DNA of 64,000 nucleotides from Branchiostoma floridae. Its lineage: Eukaryota; Chordata; Leptocardii; Amphioxiformes; Branchiostomatidae. The position numbers were made by a program, and so were the translations under genes. Shown piece by piece: positions 24,691-36,219 of the stretch. How positions within the stretch are numbered: position 1 is the first letter of the stretch; each line of letters begins with the position of its first letter. Where the stretch lies: positions 8,875,802 to 8,939,801 of the forward strand of contig NC_049995.1 in assembly GCF_000003815.2 (NCBI RefSeq). The letters are read 5' to 3'. The notes below the pieces were generated by a model that was not told where the DNA came from, searched no databases, and was given only the letters and a program-made list of their open reading frames with translations.

Positions 24691-26103
24691 CGTGGCTGCT
24701 TCGCTGACGCACACACACTATTCACCGCTCGCTATCAGTACATACGGTCCCATAGGAGAACTGTACCTCTAGCTGTGAGTTCTTGAAGCGCACGGCCCGG
24801 GGTATTTACCGTTTCAACTCGCCGTTTCCAATAGTTTCATTGTTACCGTCTCTCTTCTCAAAAGGTCGCGAGCCCCGCAGACAAAGATAGTCCATTATTC
24901 ACACACTTTGATTCAAAACGCGCGAAACAATACAATGTTTGCAGCCGTGTATAGAGAGTCAATGCATGTTACACATGTAACTGACAGTTATACAATGGAG
25001 AAATGTATATGGCTCGAAGAGACAATGTATATTTTTAGAAATGATTTCATTAGCGTGGTAAACCCATTTAGACAGGTGTGTAAATATTTAGCATTGTTTG
25101 ATTGACGTTAGTTTTGTTAGGCACAATTAGCCTACATGTTTGGTTAGGCATGAGAGAATAAATTTTGTGTGTAGGGTTTCCGGACGAACCCTGGCGAAAA
25201 CCTGGCGACCTGAGCTTGGGAGGAGGGCAACTTATAGCCAGTTAGGGGCATAAAATTTCGATCAAACCTCTCAATAAAAAAGCAATGCAAAATCGTTTTC
25301 CAACATGTCATCTCCCTTTCTGTTGAAATAGACAAGTATGTATATACAACGTATATTCGTATAACTGGAATAGTGAAGTCAAGTCAAAATATATTGCACA
25401 ACAATTGACAGGTGCAATCTAAGGTAATGTAATATACATTGTGTAAGACAAACGCCTACGAAGGAATATTAATCTAATGCAGTGCATATATATTCTAGTC
25501 TATATAATGTTGAAAGTCACAACGTACAGTTCAAACCAAATCATTACATGAGACATTTATCTAGTACAACGTACAAGTACTTTGTGCCATACCTTGGTAA
25601 ACTGTATCTCATGCGACACTTGAAAATCTAAGAAGAAAAAAAAGAGAAAAACCTACTGACCCTAATTTTGTCAGTACAGTAGTGGTAAACACAGCATCAT
25701 TTTACAGTATTGAAAAAAAATCCTGGTGGTGCATTTTACTCGTATTTCTACATTAATAAGCTGTATTTCATGGAACAATTCGGTTGACATCTAAGAAAAA
25801 AACTACTGACCCTAATTTTGTCGGTACAGCGGTTTTAAACACAATATCATTTTCCCCAGGCCATAGTATATATTGTAGGTGTAGTGTTGACAACTTCTGA
25901 TGGAGGGTCAAGTATGACCGTTGGAAAATCAAACAAACTTGCCGACGAAAAAAGGTTCCAGCCATAATGGCTTGAGGTCATAAGGTACGTGCAGCTTTTG
26001 AATGCTTTTTAAACATTTTTAGCTCATCTTTGAAGTACCCCGACGTTAAACTTAGGCCCCCTGCTGGGTACTTAACGTTTTTGTGCTTTCGGGCATGACC
26101 TGT

Positions 26104-26573
26104 AGGGTATCCGCAGGTGATTCAATTTGCAGCCTCTAAACAATGGTTCCCTATACAAAAAAGAGGAGAAAGCAACTGTTAATAACTCAACTTTCTGACG
26201 TTACTGGCACACAGACATACCCTCATATGAAAGCCCGACATCTCAGCTATCCGACAAACCACATTTCGGCATGAATCTAACGGTGAAAACTTCCGGGAAA
26301 CTGAAAGATTGACCCATGACCTCAAAACCGCACCACAACCCAGTGAGGAGGCCATGTGCTAGGACAAAAAATTCCCAACTTTATACCCCCTAAAAACCAC
26401 ACAAATTCAGCTTTTTGGCCCTAATCACAAAGAAGAAACCCTCCCCTGTCACACCCACCTCAAAACTGCCAGGATTTCTACCCATTTGACCAGGAAAAAA
26501 ATCTTGAAGTTTTAGGCCCTGAAGTATATTCGACAACCATCAATTTGCATGGCGGATTGACTGGCGGATCCCC
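26104..26573 (-). mobile_element. 470-base MITE (copy 2, inverted)
   Basis: Reverse-complement of the 13301 element, ending CTGGCGGATCCCCTGTA. A GC-rich repeat of a different family abuts it directly at 26574. Confidence 0.85.
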
Positions 26574-26810
26574 TGTACATGGCCGAGTGGGACACCTTGT
26601 GGCTCCCGGGCTATTTTTGGGGCCCGGCCGGGTGGAATTTAAGTCGGACTTACAATAAACCCGGGGCCCGGTAACAAATAGACGCCGTGACCTACCCGTG
26701 GGGAACACCGATGGGTACCCACCGGTATCCGGCAGTCTACCGGAGCAAATTTGAGGTTTTGGAGCCCGGCCAGGGTAACATTCCTGACGGGCACCGGTGC
26801 AATCGGGACC
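26574..26810 (-). repeat. GC-rich dispersed repeat (copy 1)
   Basis: Homologous to 57600-57830 (AATTTAAGTCGGACTTA, CCCGGTAA.AAATAGAC, GTGACCTACC) and, more distantly, to 31150-31490 (CGGGCACCGGTGCAAT at its outer end). Family unknown. Confidence 0.65.
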
Positions 26811-26969
26811 TAGGCTAAGTCTAAATTACTCCTAGGATGGTGATCAATGAGGGACTTGTGGAGAATCCTGTGTCATCTCACAGATAAGGCCTAGGGAAAA
26901 ATGTTGGAAAACGATTATACAACATCTGTATTTGTATCCATATAGCCGGTATAACCGCCGTTCGGCGTA

Positions 26970-27290
26970 AAGCTAAGGGCACAACCTGCCGTACTTGCAA
27001 TTTGTCCGTACGTTTTTTTGTGAGGCCACGTCCGCCACGTATTTCTAAAACGTTCAGGCTGTACAGGGCAGGCGCGTCGCCCGTACATGCACGTACAGGT
27101 GGCGAATGGCACACAAAGTTTTGCCTGTACGTAAAGTTCTACGGCGTGTCTGCGTGCTCCAAAATCCGTCAGATTCCCTACGAGTCCATACGGAGGCGGT
27201 ACTTACCACTTACGGATCCCAAAAGATTGCCCACGTTTTGGCACGTAGGCAGCATGTATTTGCACGTACGGTGGGTTGTGCCCTTAGCTT
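26970..27290. mobile_element. Palindromic MITE, AAGCTAAGGGCACAACC ends
   Basis: Left AAGCTAAGGGCACAACC..GCCGTAC, right GTACGGTGGGTTGTGCCCTTAGCTT. It is inserted in a CCGGTATAACCGCCGTTCGG unit like those at 60-61 kb. Confidence 0.88.
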
Positions 27291-28194
27291 AACACAACTT
27301 CTTCGCAGGCGCGCGGCGCGGCAGCAGCTGGTTATATTACACCGAACGACCCGTCACACCTAGCCGACCCGTCGCACATCACTGTTATTAATGTCAGATC
27401 AAAAAAGGAAAGCACGATCTTTTAAAACATTAAGTTCTGTTGCAGTACCAAATAAAAAACCGCCAGAGTGCTCCAAACCTATGACCACATACCGAATTTA
27501 ATGATACTCTATTTGTAGCTTTTTGACTTCATTTCCTTAACCACATACAAACGGTGCAAAAATAACTTTCTTGGCGAAGGTATACGTAATTGGTGAAAGA
27601 AAATCGTTATCGCAGTACTTCCTACCTGTCCCACTTAGCCTGTTTAGCCCCTTAACTGTATCATTATTTAGCTCACACCTGAAGGAATCTCACGATATCT
27701 TGTTATCTAACAAAGGAATCGTGCAAGGGACAAGAAAGAGTTTATTTTTCTAAGCCAGACAGTAGTGTATCTTGATTGATGTGAATAGAAAATAGAACGT
27801 TTTTATATAGAGCGAAGGGGTGAAAATAAGGCCAAGACAATAAATGGGAACATGTCAAATATATCATTAGAGACGCGTATCGTTTTGAAACTCTCCAAAG
27901 CTTCTAAGACGTATTTTATAACACTTTATAATCATGTTTTCCGTCGTTGACAAAGTGAACCATGTGCTTACGGTTGCTAGCCCCAAAATTGGCAATTGAG
28001 GAAAGTCACACCTCGAGCACGTTAAAGAACCCACCACGCTTTTTGAAAATGTAGGGGTCCTTCCCGGTGTGAGTGGATCACACTTTATAGTCTCTTGGTT
28101 GACATTTTGAAAAGGTGATAGACACATAGAAAGATGATACTTCCACCGCTGCGGTACATTTCAATAAATGAAAATGAAAGATAGTATCTCAAGG

Positions 28195-28400
28195 GATGTC
28201 CCTGTGGCCCAACTGGTACCATACCAGCCTCACGAGCAGTTGAGCCCCCATGATCCCATTACGTATAGTTAGTGACTGGGTAACTGGGCGACCCCGGTTC
28301 AATCCCGGACAGGGTGTCTACGAGGCTGCAGTTTTATTTCGGAGGGACGTAAACTGTGGAGGTACCTCGAGCACGTTAAAGGGGAAGGGCTAGTACCCCC
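28195..28400 (+). mobile_element. tRNA-headed SINE
   Basis: Box A-like TGTGGCCCAACTGG, box B CCGGTTCAATCCCGG, then the core GGAGGGACGTAAACTG..GGAGGTACCTCGAGCACG. The same core follows a 5S head at 41609-41866. Confidence 0.65.
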
Positions 28401-28702
28401 TCCCTGTAAAAATATACGGTTTTGTTATTCTGTTCGACCGGCAAGCCCAAAAACGCCTGGGGATATTTTCTAATCGGTACAAGATCCGGTCTACTGATTT
28501 TTTCAGGTCCGTTTTTTTCGGACCGGTCCAACACCAAAAAAAACAAAACAATTTTGTACCGATACGCTATACCAGTACCCACCCCTAGTCTGAACAAACG
28601 AAAAGTAGCTCAAACTACACGTGTAACTGTCTGCGCTGTGCGTGCCCATTCTGACCTTCATACTTACCGTGCAATCAAGCTATTCCTCAACTAAAAGCTT
28701 AC

Positions 28703-28732
28703 CGTCGCTCTCCTGGGAACAGCTGTCTTCAT
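28703..28732 (-). CDS. Candidate first coding exon, minus strand
   Basis: ATG followed by nine codons (MKTAVPRRAT), then a strong donor GCGACG|GTAAGC. It sits just left of a CRE/octamer/X-box cluster. Very short, with no downstream exon identified, so only a candidate. Confidence 0.3.
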
Positions 28733-28823
28733 CTCTCTCTATGATATGTGATTACGGAAGTTTCCGCTCGCTGATGAGAACGATCGCTTCTTTTCAAACG
28801 ATTCCCCTAACGAGTCCCAGGTG

Positions 28824-28894
28824 ATTTGCATAAGGCGAGTCATGACGTCATGATGAATGGACGACATCCCAGTTGCACCTGTCGCCATGGCAAC
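28824..28894. promoter_or_regulatory. Octamer, CRE and X-box cluster
   Basis: Within 71 bases: ATTTGCAT (28824-28831, POU octamer), the full palindromic CRE TGACGTCA (28843-28850) and GTCGCCATGGCAAC (28881-28894), a near-perfect RFX X-box. Candidate first exons with good donors lie on both sides and point outward, suggesting a two-way promoter. Confidence 0.5.
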
Positions 28895-29005
28895 GCCGGT
28901 GGAGGACTCATAAATGTTTTACCATGGTGTCCGGGAGGAACGGTAGGGTACCGCGCACATGGGATCGTAATGAGAGCTTCAAGCAGAGGTTTGAAGAAAA
29001 GATCG
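28853..29005 (+). CDS. Candidate first exon, plus strand
   Basis: An open frame from ATG at 28853 (MMNGRHPSCTCRHG...) runs to GATCG|GTAAGTT at 29005. The frame is cysteine- and glycine-rich and matches no family I know. It may equally be untranslated leader; the donor is the main support. Confidence 0.25.
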
Positions 29006-29439
29006 GTAAGTTAAAAAGGAAAGAATAATATATTGGAACGAATTGGGTCAGGTTTCGAATGATGTCGTGACTCCAATTCTGGTCGTGCAAAAATTTGGTT
29101 CGGTAGGTATGGGGGTTCTCTCTTTTGTCTTTTATTCATTCGTTTTAGATTTCAGGCGAAGTGACCATAGAAATGTGAAGCTGACATGTATCAGTACACT
29201 AATTTCTAGATACTTATAACTACCCTGACCACAATTCCACACTATGCCACCATCTAACAAAACCATAGCATGTGTAGGACAAAAGATACCAAAGAACGGA
29301 AGTTCTGTTGAAGTACTAAGAACAGCGGCCAAAATTGACCTTTACCTTCATTTTTCTCAGACCGATAGCCACAGACTCTACAGCAACTATCATAATCACA
29401 ATTCATCCCGAGGTTCTTAAGTTATGCAGACCACAAATA

Positions 29440-29655
29440 TCAGGAAACAAAACACGCACAACGACACACACACACACAAAGACACACACGAAGCAAATGC
29501 ACACACACACGCGCACGAGGTAAATATCCGTAAACACACACGCGCGCGCACACACGCGCGCACACACACGCACACACGCACGCACGCACACACACACACA
29601 CACGCGCGCACACAACAACAAAAAAACACACACTTATACATACACATACACACCC
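29440..29655. repeat. (CA)n-rich microsatellite
   Basis: ACACACAC with CGCGCG interruptions over about 200 bases. All open frames across it are artefacts. Confidence 0.95.
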
Positions 29656-31149
29656 AAAACAATACCCTAATTTTTCATGCAGGGAAAAAACTGCTATAGC
29701 ACAATGTTGGCTCTCGGAAACATCAAGGATGCTGCTATATACCCTCATTGGACATACTGATTCACACGACCCTTCAATGAAATGGTGGGCTGCGCAATAT
29801 AGCGTTTCCGCTTTCAGGAGTCTACGTTAGAATGACTCAGGCGATGGGAAATTGTGGAGGGCACATGTACTTCTAGTGGCAAAATTCGACTTAACGACGC
29901 TGATAATGACATGGGATTTCAAAGGAAGGGAATATGTGTTTGAAAGTGCTTTCTCTCTAACTTCTGAGAAAGTCTTAGTAATCTCTTACTTACTTACTTA
30001 GATTTAGGGGCTCCCGTGTCGTCCGACACGAGGCAGTCAGCTGTGCCCAGTAGGCTCTGTCGGTAGTAATATCGAACTAGTTTAAATCGATTGAACACAA
30101 TGAACAGAAGAGCTGCTCTTCAACTATTCGCGACAGAAAAGACAAACGCTATGTACAGTATTAACAGGTTCATTGTACCGGGGTTATTTCCCTAGCTCTT
30201 TTCGACTAGTACAATGAACGGTGGACTATGGCTTAACGTCTTGTCCTAAGTACAAGGACTGTAACTCCTTCTATCAGTGTGTATGTGGTAGTCCGTCTAC
30301 CAGACTGACTACGCTGCCTATTATAGGGAGAATAATTTGCGACCAGAAGAGTTGGTTGGTCGCGCAGGGAAACATGAACCTAAGCGTGGATTGACTCCCC
30401 TGGCTAATTTTCCCATTTAACATTTTATGATTTTAAATTCCCCCTTCCCAAACTTATTTGTGCCAGATACCGTGACAACTTTACGTACAAGGATGAACAA
30501 TAAAGATTACAAGTCATATATATTGGTGAATATGAATATGAATAGATAAATTGCTAGATATTTAGAACACAATTAATCTTTTTTATATTACATGTTATAT
30601 TCATCCATCAGGCATGATATTGTAATAAAAGTGTTATTGGTATATTGTAGTAAGTAAAGCTGGATATGGGATCCCCGTAGTTCAATAAGTAACAGCTTTA
30701 TCAGTTAAGCTCCTGGTTCCAATTAGAAGGTAAGGCTGCGATCCCAGTACATCTTTTCTCATGCGGCGGCCATGATAGATCGAAAGCGAGGTCAATGAGG
30801 CAAACAGACTGTCCATCCTAACTAGCAGTTCAGCCAATGAAAGCTTGGAAATACAGAAATAAGAGAATGGCTGCATGTCCGTCAACTATTTGCATTATCA
30901 TGTTTTCATTTTGCATCTCTTAAGGGACTTTGGGATCAATCCATGCTACTCTAAGTTGCATCATTTTTCGATTCGGTGCATAACACTAGTTATATCATTC
31001 ATTATTTGATCTTATATTGTGAAAGTTTGTGTGGTTTTGTGGAAACCTAAATGGGAGCTGAATTTAGAAATGATATTTGTCTGTTTGCCTCATTGATCTC
31101 GTTTAAGATCTATCAAGACATTCTTAGATCTGTCAAGACCGCCGCATGA

Positions 31150-31500
31150 AAAAGGTGTATTGCACCGGTGCCCGTCAGGGATGTAACCACGGCCGGGCTC
31201 CGAAGCCATAAAGTTGTCCCCGTGGACTGACGGATACCATGTAGGTGGTACCCCCCGGTGTTCCCCACGGGTAGGTCATGGCCGGGTGCCGGGACCATCC
31301 CGGTGCCCGGCCGTATTCAAATTTATCCCGGGAGCTGCAGGGTACCCCAGGAGGCCACGTAGGGGGCGCGCCCGAAAGTGCCGAAAACAGCCCATAATTT
31401 TTTTCAAAAGGGACGTGAAAAAATTGGCCCGGTTTCGTGTCGAGAAGGTGCCTCGAGCATGTTACGACATCCTCGTTACTCATATTGGTACCTACTGGCT
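31150..31500 (+). repeat. GC-rich dispersed repeat (copy 2)
   Basis: Contains GCACCGGTGCCCGTCAGG, CCCCACGGGTAGGTCA and GGAGGCCACGTAGGG, then a SINE-core-like GGTGCCTCGAGCATGTTACG and TTGGTACCTACTGGCTG. Confidence 0.6.
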
Positions 31501-32613
31501 GTAGTAATACAGCAAGGTGAATTATAACAGTGTGCCACAGAAAGAAGCACAACAGGAATAATGGTGGCTTATATGATATCAGATTACCAACAAGCTTTCG
31601 ATCAATCATCTGATCCTTTTCAAGTTGTAATGCCCCAAAGCATACGTCACACATCCAGACCGGGAGTGTGACGTCAGCAAAGGGTCAAATGTGCTTGAAA
31701 GTCGGTATCGACCCCCGTCTCAGACAGTTTGATGGACTCTGATGTAGATGCCCTCTTTTACTCCCCTGATACGTCACACTTCACGTCAAGTGATAAATTT
31801 TAAAATTGTATCATAAAATCAGTCCCCGCTAGTAAGCCCAGACTTACAACACTTTCTCTCTGTTCCAAGAGTCATGTACCACCCAATGATAAAGACAATA
31901 GCACGTCCAGAACACTAGACGTAAAAAATGGAAATTTCACTGCAGCTCATTAGAAAGTCACTTGACCTTCGACTTCACAAACCCTACCCACTTACTAAAT
32001 GTCATTAGGATGCACTAACAGCTTTCCCAGTTACGGGGTCCACAAATCAAAGGTTCGTGCGTTTTCGCATAGTGATTCGTGCGTATCACATAATGTTCGT
32101 ACGAATCTCACAGGGTTCGAATTCGTGCAAATGCTTAGGCACCCCTGTATATACATACAAGCTGCACTACCGAATTTTCACGTACCTCTCGTTATACTTC
32201 CCCTGTCCTCAGTTGACCCGAGGAAGTCCAGAGGACTGGTCAAAAGGTCAGCAAGTCCAATCTTACTGTTGGAAACTAGCTGAACTTTCTTCATAACGCA
32301 TATATATCTAGATCGTATCCAGCATGTCCAATATAAACAGTATTAAAGCCAACAGCACTTCCGGACTGTATCTCGCTAGTATCTTTGATACATTGGAGCT
32401 CCCCTATCGTAAAGTTTCAAACAAATGCGATAAGGCTTACCAGGTAATATAACCAGTACTTGCTTGCGAGGCCGATGTTAATTACGGCGATATGCTCAAC
32501 ATATGTTTTGTAACTTTTTCCAGTAGCCAGTATAGGGGGGAGGGCGGTTTCGCGACGGCTCACGTTTTTAGCCAAGCTCACCGCCGTGTCACATTTTATC
32601 TTCTTTGTAAAAG

Positions 32614-32915
32614 TGGGTTCAAACGTGCGTATGAGTTCCGTATGGAAATCTTATGAAGACTTATCCACTGCGAGGCTCCACATGTCATTTGAAAAATTGT
32701 AGAAATTGGAAAAATATAGATAGAGAACATGTCAAACGTGTTAGCTGGCCAATGGATATGGCTTGCAATCCACCGGTGCCCCTAACTCGCTGGCGTATTA
32801 TCTGTCTATATATTTGTCAAATCTATGCTATTTTCCCAGTGATCTGCAGAGCCTGGTAGAGGTTAAGACGTCCATATGGACTTGAAGTGTAATTGTGTTC
32901 TGTTCACGCGCAGAA
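32614..32915. mobile_element. Second copy of the GGGTTCACACGTGCGTAT MITE
   Basis: Shares the left end (GGGTTCAAACGTGCGTATGA), TAGAAATTGGAAAAATATA core and CCTGGTAGAGG right-arm segment with the copy at 10064. The right terminus is degraded. Confidence 0.75.
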
Positions 32916-32956
32916 CTTTGACAGCTCTCGCCCAGTCTGCATAGTTATGAAAACTG

Positions 32957-33065
32957 TCTAACACTAACCCTAACCCAACTCTAGCCCTAATCCTAACTCG
33001 AGCCTAAACCTAACCCCAATCGCTAGCCCTAACCCAAAACCAAGTCCCAACCCCAAAACGATCCC
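32957..33065. repeat. Degenerate telomere-type repeat
   Basis: CCCTAA-like hexamers (CTAACCCTAACCCAACTC, CCTAAACCTAACCCC, CTAGCCCTAACCC) with many substitutions. Confidence 0.75.
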
Positions 33066-33519
33066 ATGCAAGTGCACTGCCCAAAGGAGCAACAATCTGG
33101 CGGGGCAGAAATTTGACGCGACACCGCATGGCGAACGTTACCCGTCATCAGTTTCAGACGTGGGTAATCAAAACTCATGATTGATCAAAGGAGGGTGATG
33201 AAAAGGACATCTACGACATCGGTGGACATGAAATGAACACGTCAAGCACGGCTGTCTACACAAATACAGCTCACTGAAAAAATTACTCTGATGTTGTCTG
33301 CTCATGTCAGATATGATTTTTATGCTTAAAGAATTATGAAACTGACCAGTTTCTTTTGTTGAACTCAGAACCTCGTTGAATAGACGACGTATAGGTCTTT
33401 CGAAATATCTTAACATCACAGTGTCTGTTTATAGTGTCTAATATCATAAACTTGCAAAGAAAGATGAAACTTTTGAGTATGATAAACTACGTTATCCAAC
33501 ATGACATGATATTGAGTGT

Positions 33520-33625
33520 CACGCGTACCGTGTATGTAAAATTTGTGTATATAGACTTATAAGGACTTTAAATGATGTCAACTGTAGCTCTGTCATATAC
33601 TTTTCTGACCCCTGCCTTTATAATG
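33520..33625 (+). mobile_element. LINE 3' fragment
   Basis: TTGTGTATATAGACTTATAA and TTTAAATGAT..CTGACCCCTGCCT match the LINE tail at 58980-59160. Confidence 0.55.
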
Positions 33626-33689
33626 TTTTAGTGAGTAGAATTTTAAGATTTATTCTGTGTCCTTATTTTGATACCAATTATGCAAATAC

Positions 33690-34015
33690 ATCCTCAAACA
33701 CCGGACCGAGGGACGGCCCTAGCCGAAGCTTGATACAAGTTATTTACACCTGAGTAAAGTCGTGTAACGTCCCTTTCTCAAGGGGAATCCTTATTTTGAT
33801 ACCAATTAATGCAAATACATCCTCAAACACAGGACCTCCATTTAAGGTCCTATCCGAGGGACGGCCCTAGTCGAAGCTTGATACTCATTTACACCTGAGT
33901 GAAGTCGTGTAAAGTCCCTTTCCCAAGGGGACAACATAGGGTAAAATCAGCGGTTCGAACTCTTTATCTCTGGGGTCTGGGACAAACACCTCAACGATTG
34001 CGCCACACGATGAAG
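33690..34015 (-). mobile_element. tRNA-derived SINE with partial duplication
   Basis: Minus strand: box A TGGCGCAATCGTTGAG, box B AGTTCGAACC, then CCCTTGGGAAAGGGACTTTA. The distal part (GGGACGGCCCTAG..) is present twice, at about 33710 and 33850. Confidence 0.65.
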
Positions 34016-35015
34016 TTTAATGTCAACCATGCGAAAGTCTCTACTTTTTATCGTGTCAACTAAACTTCTTCCCATTGTAATAACCAAAGTCAAAGCAATA
34101 TTGGCCGGGGTTCATATATCTCCGCGTGCATATGCCAGATCTATTATTCATTTGACCCAAGATGACCTGAACAATTATGAAAGGGACAGAGCAGGGTACA
34201 AAGGGTCGTCGTGGTGATGATATGATTATTATCTTCAGTACCATTAGGCTATTTTGATTCTAATATATGTATGGCATCCGCGCCTCCGTGTCTAACAAAA
34301 AGTTACTGTAAATCCAAATTAGCTGCTACATCAGTAAGTATAGAAACGTATGCCGTAGATTTAAAAGAATGTCGGAAAACGGCTTCTCATGTCAAAGAAT
34401 GTCTCCTCTCCTATCGTAAAATGTGCTGATTTTGTCGTAAATTTACCCCTAGCGAGTTAGCACCAACATGGTTCGTGATACCAGTCTACCACACTAGTGT
34501 CGCTTCTACTACATTAGTGTACTTGTTAGATGCAGAAATGAATGCCTTGTTGGTTGTAATGCCATATTTTGACTTTTTGTCACTTCAGCTCTTTTATGGT
34601 GTCTATTTTGAAAATTTGCCATCTTGTTTGTTTATGACCCATCTTGTCTTTTTTTCGCCCTATCTCATTACTTTTGTAGAGAATGAATGTCATCCATAAA
34701 ATTTACTTGCTGTGGCCTAACGTTATCAATGACGTCAAACTATAACTAAATGTAGTAATTTTGGACAACATTCCCTTACAGTGACATCCCTACGTCATCA
34801 GGTATTTCCTGTCAAATATCATGTTTCCTCACTAAAACTGATGGGTTTCCGGCTGCCTAAACCACAGTCGCCAGTCCGTATGACCTTCAGAAACCTACAG
34901 GTACTATCGACACGTCGTTTGTCAACATTAATGTTTGATGAGACAAGGTCCCAGGTCAGGAAAGGTCCCAGGTTAAAACGGTCGTTTAGACCTGCTTTGT
35001 GATGACAACAACTAA

Positions 35016-35165
35016 AGGTGCACTTTGGGCACCGGCGCGGCACTGCTAGGTTAGAAAGACTACTCAATGAGATAAAGAACGAACTTTCTGACTTTTTGTG
35101 TATTTTGTTGTCTTCTAAGTCATACTTTTACGTATTACGCAATATCTAGATTATAAAATTTTCTC
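35016..35165. mobile_element. Truncated MITE, same family (copy 4)
   Basis: The left end GGTGCACTTTGGGCACCGG and the interior are present; the right arm is missing after the ATCTAGATTATAAAA segment. A further decayed interior is visible near 53900-53985. Confidence 0.75.
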
Positions 35166-35471
35166 AATTTTCTTGACCCCAAACCCGGCACAAGATTTCC
35201 GGGTTCGGGGTCAAGTACCCTACATTTACGCCACACGACTACGTATACCCATTTTTATTATAATTTTTAGGCATATGCAATACAATATCTTTTTCCTTGT
35301 TTTGAAGGTGAACTCAACAGTACCATATCGTGTGTTCTTATTCCCTGTACAGATTTCTCTACGCACAAAAATGTATATTTGATTAGCGTCACTAATTCAT
35401 GAATTCAAATGATAACAGTATTGTGTAAGCCTAGTATGATAGATAGAGAAGGGCAAAGATTACTTATAGGC

Positions 35472-35692
35472 GTGCGATAGACTACCCTGGGAGCCACCCC
35501 TGTAGCGCATCGGCAAGCCAGTTCCTTCGGTGACCCATGGCAGTATGCTCGCCGATCTAGTTGTCAGTCCCGGGTTGACAACACCCCGGTGTGTTGATCC
35601 AATTCGGCGGGCATACTGCCTTTGGTCACCGAAGGAACTATTTTGCCGGTCTGCTACAAGCCTGGCTCCCTGGGCAACGATAGACTTACGAC
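35472..35692. mobile_element. Long hairpin MITE, about 90-base arms
   Basis: GTTCCTTCGGTGACC, GCAGTATGC and CTGGGAGCCA at the left all recur inverted at the right. The central loop is CAGTCCCGGGTTGACAACAC. Confidence 0.88.
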
Positions 35693-36219
35693 AGCAAATT
35701 GAAGTTGTGCACGTATCGTGCAAAATTCAGCTATCTTGTGACTGAAAAGTTTGTCACAGACCAATTTTGACGGTAGGTTCTTTCATACATTTGCCGAAAA
35801 ATCCTTCAATAAAGGAAATTTTACGACGAATTTGTGTGTGTGCGTTCCATTACAAATTACGTCATGTTTTTGAAGTGCATTTTTGACGCACTGGTAAAAG
35901 TCCTGCGTACGCCAGCGACGTGTATTACGACAGGAAGTTAACAGTTAACAACGGTCACACCTTACCAAACAAACGTAAACACTTCAGGGTAAATGTTTCT
36001 CCACCCAGCAAATACGGGATCTGTCATGAGGTGATCAATCTTTCCCATCAGACATTAAATCATGCGATTATCTATGGTAAAGAGATCGCATCGTCCTTTC
36101 AGAGGGGAGGGGGCGTAAGGCTGGTGGCCCGAATATGAGAGAGCTTAAGCGCAAACGTCAAAACTTTACACGTTCAAGAACCCAACACACATATAGAGAA
36201 GAGTAAAGGTGAACCAGTG

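Noticed and set aside
29403-29748. Cys/Val-rich or Thr/His-rich frames
   Set aside because: Pure (CA)n microsatellite translation.
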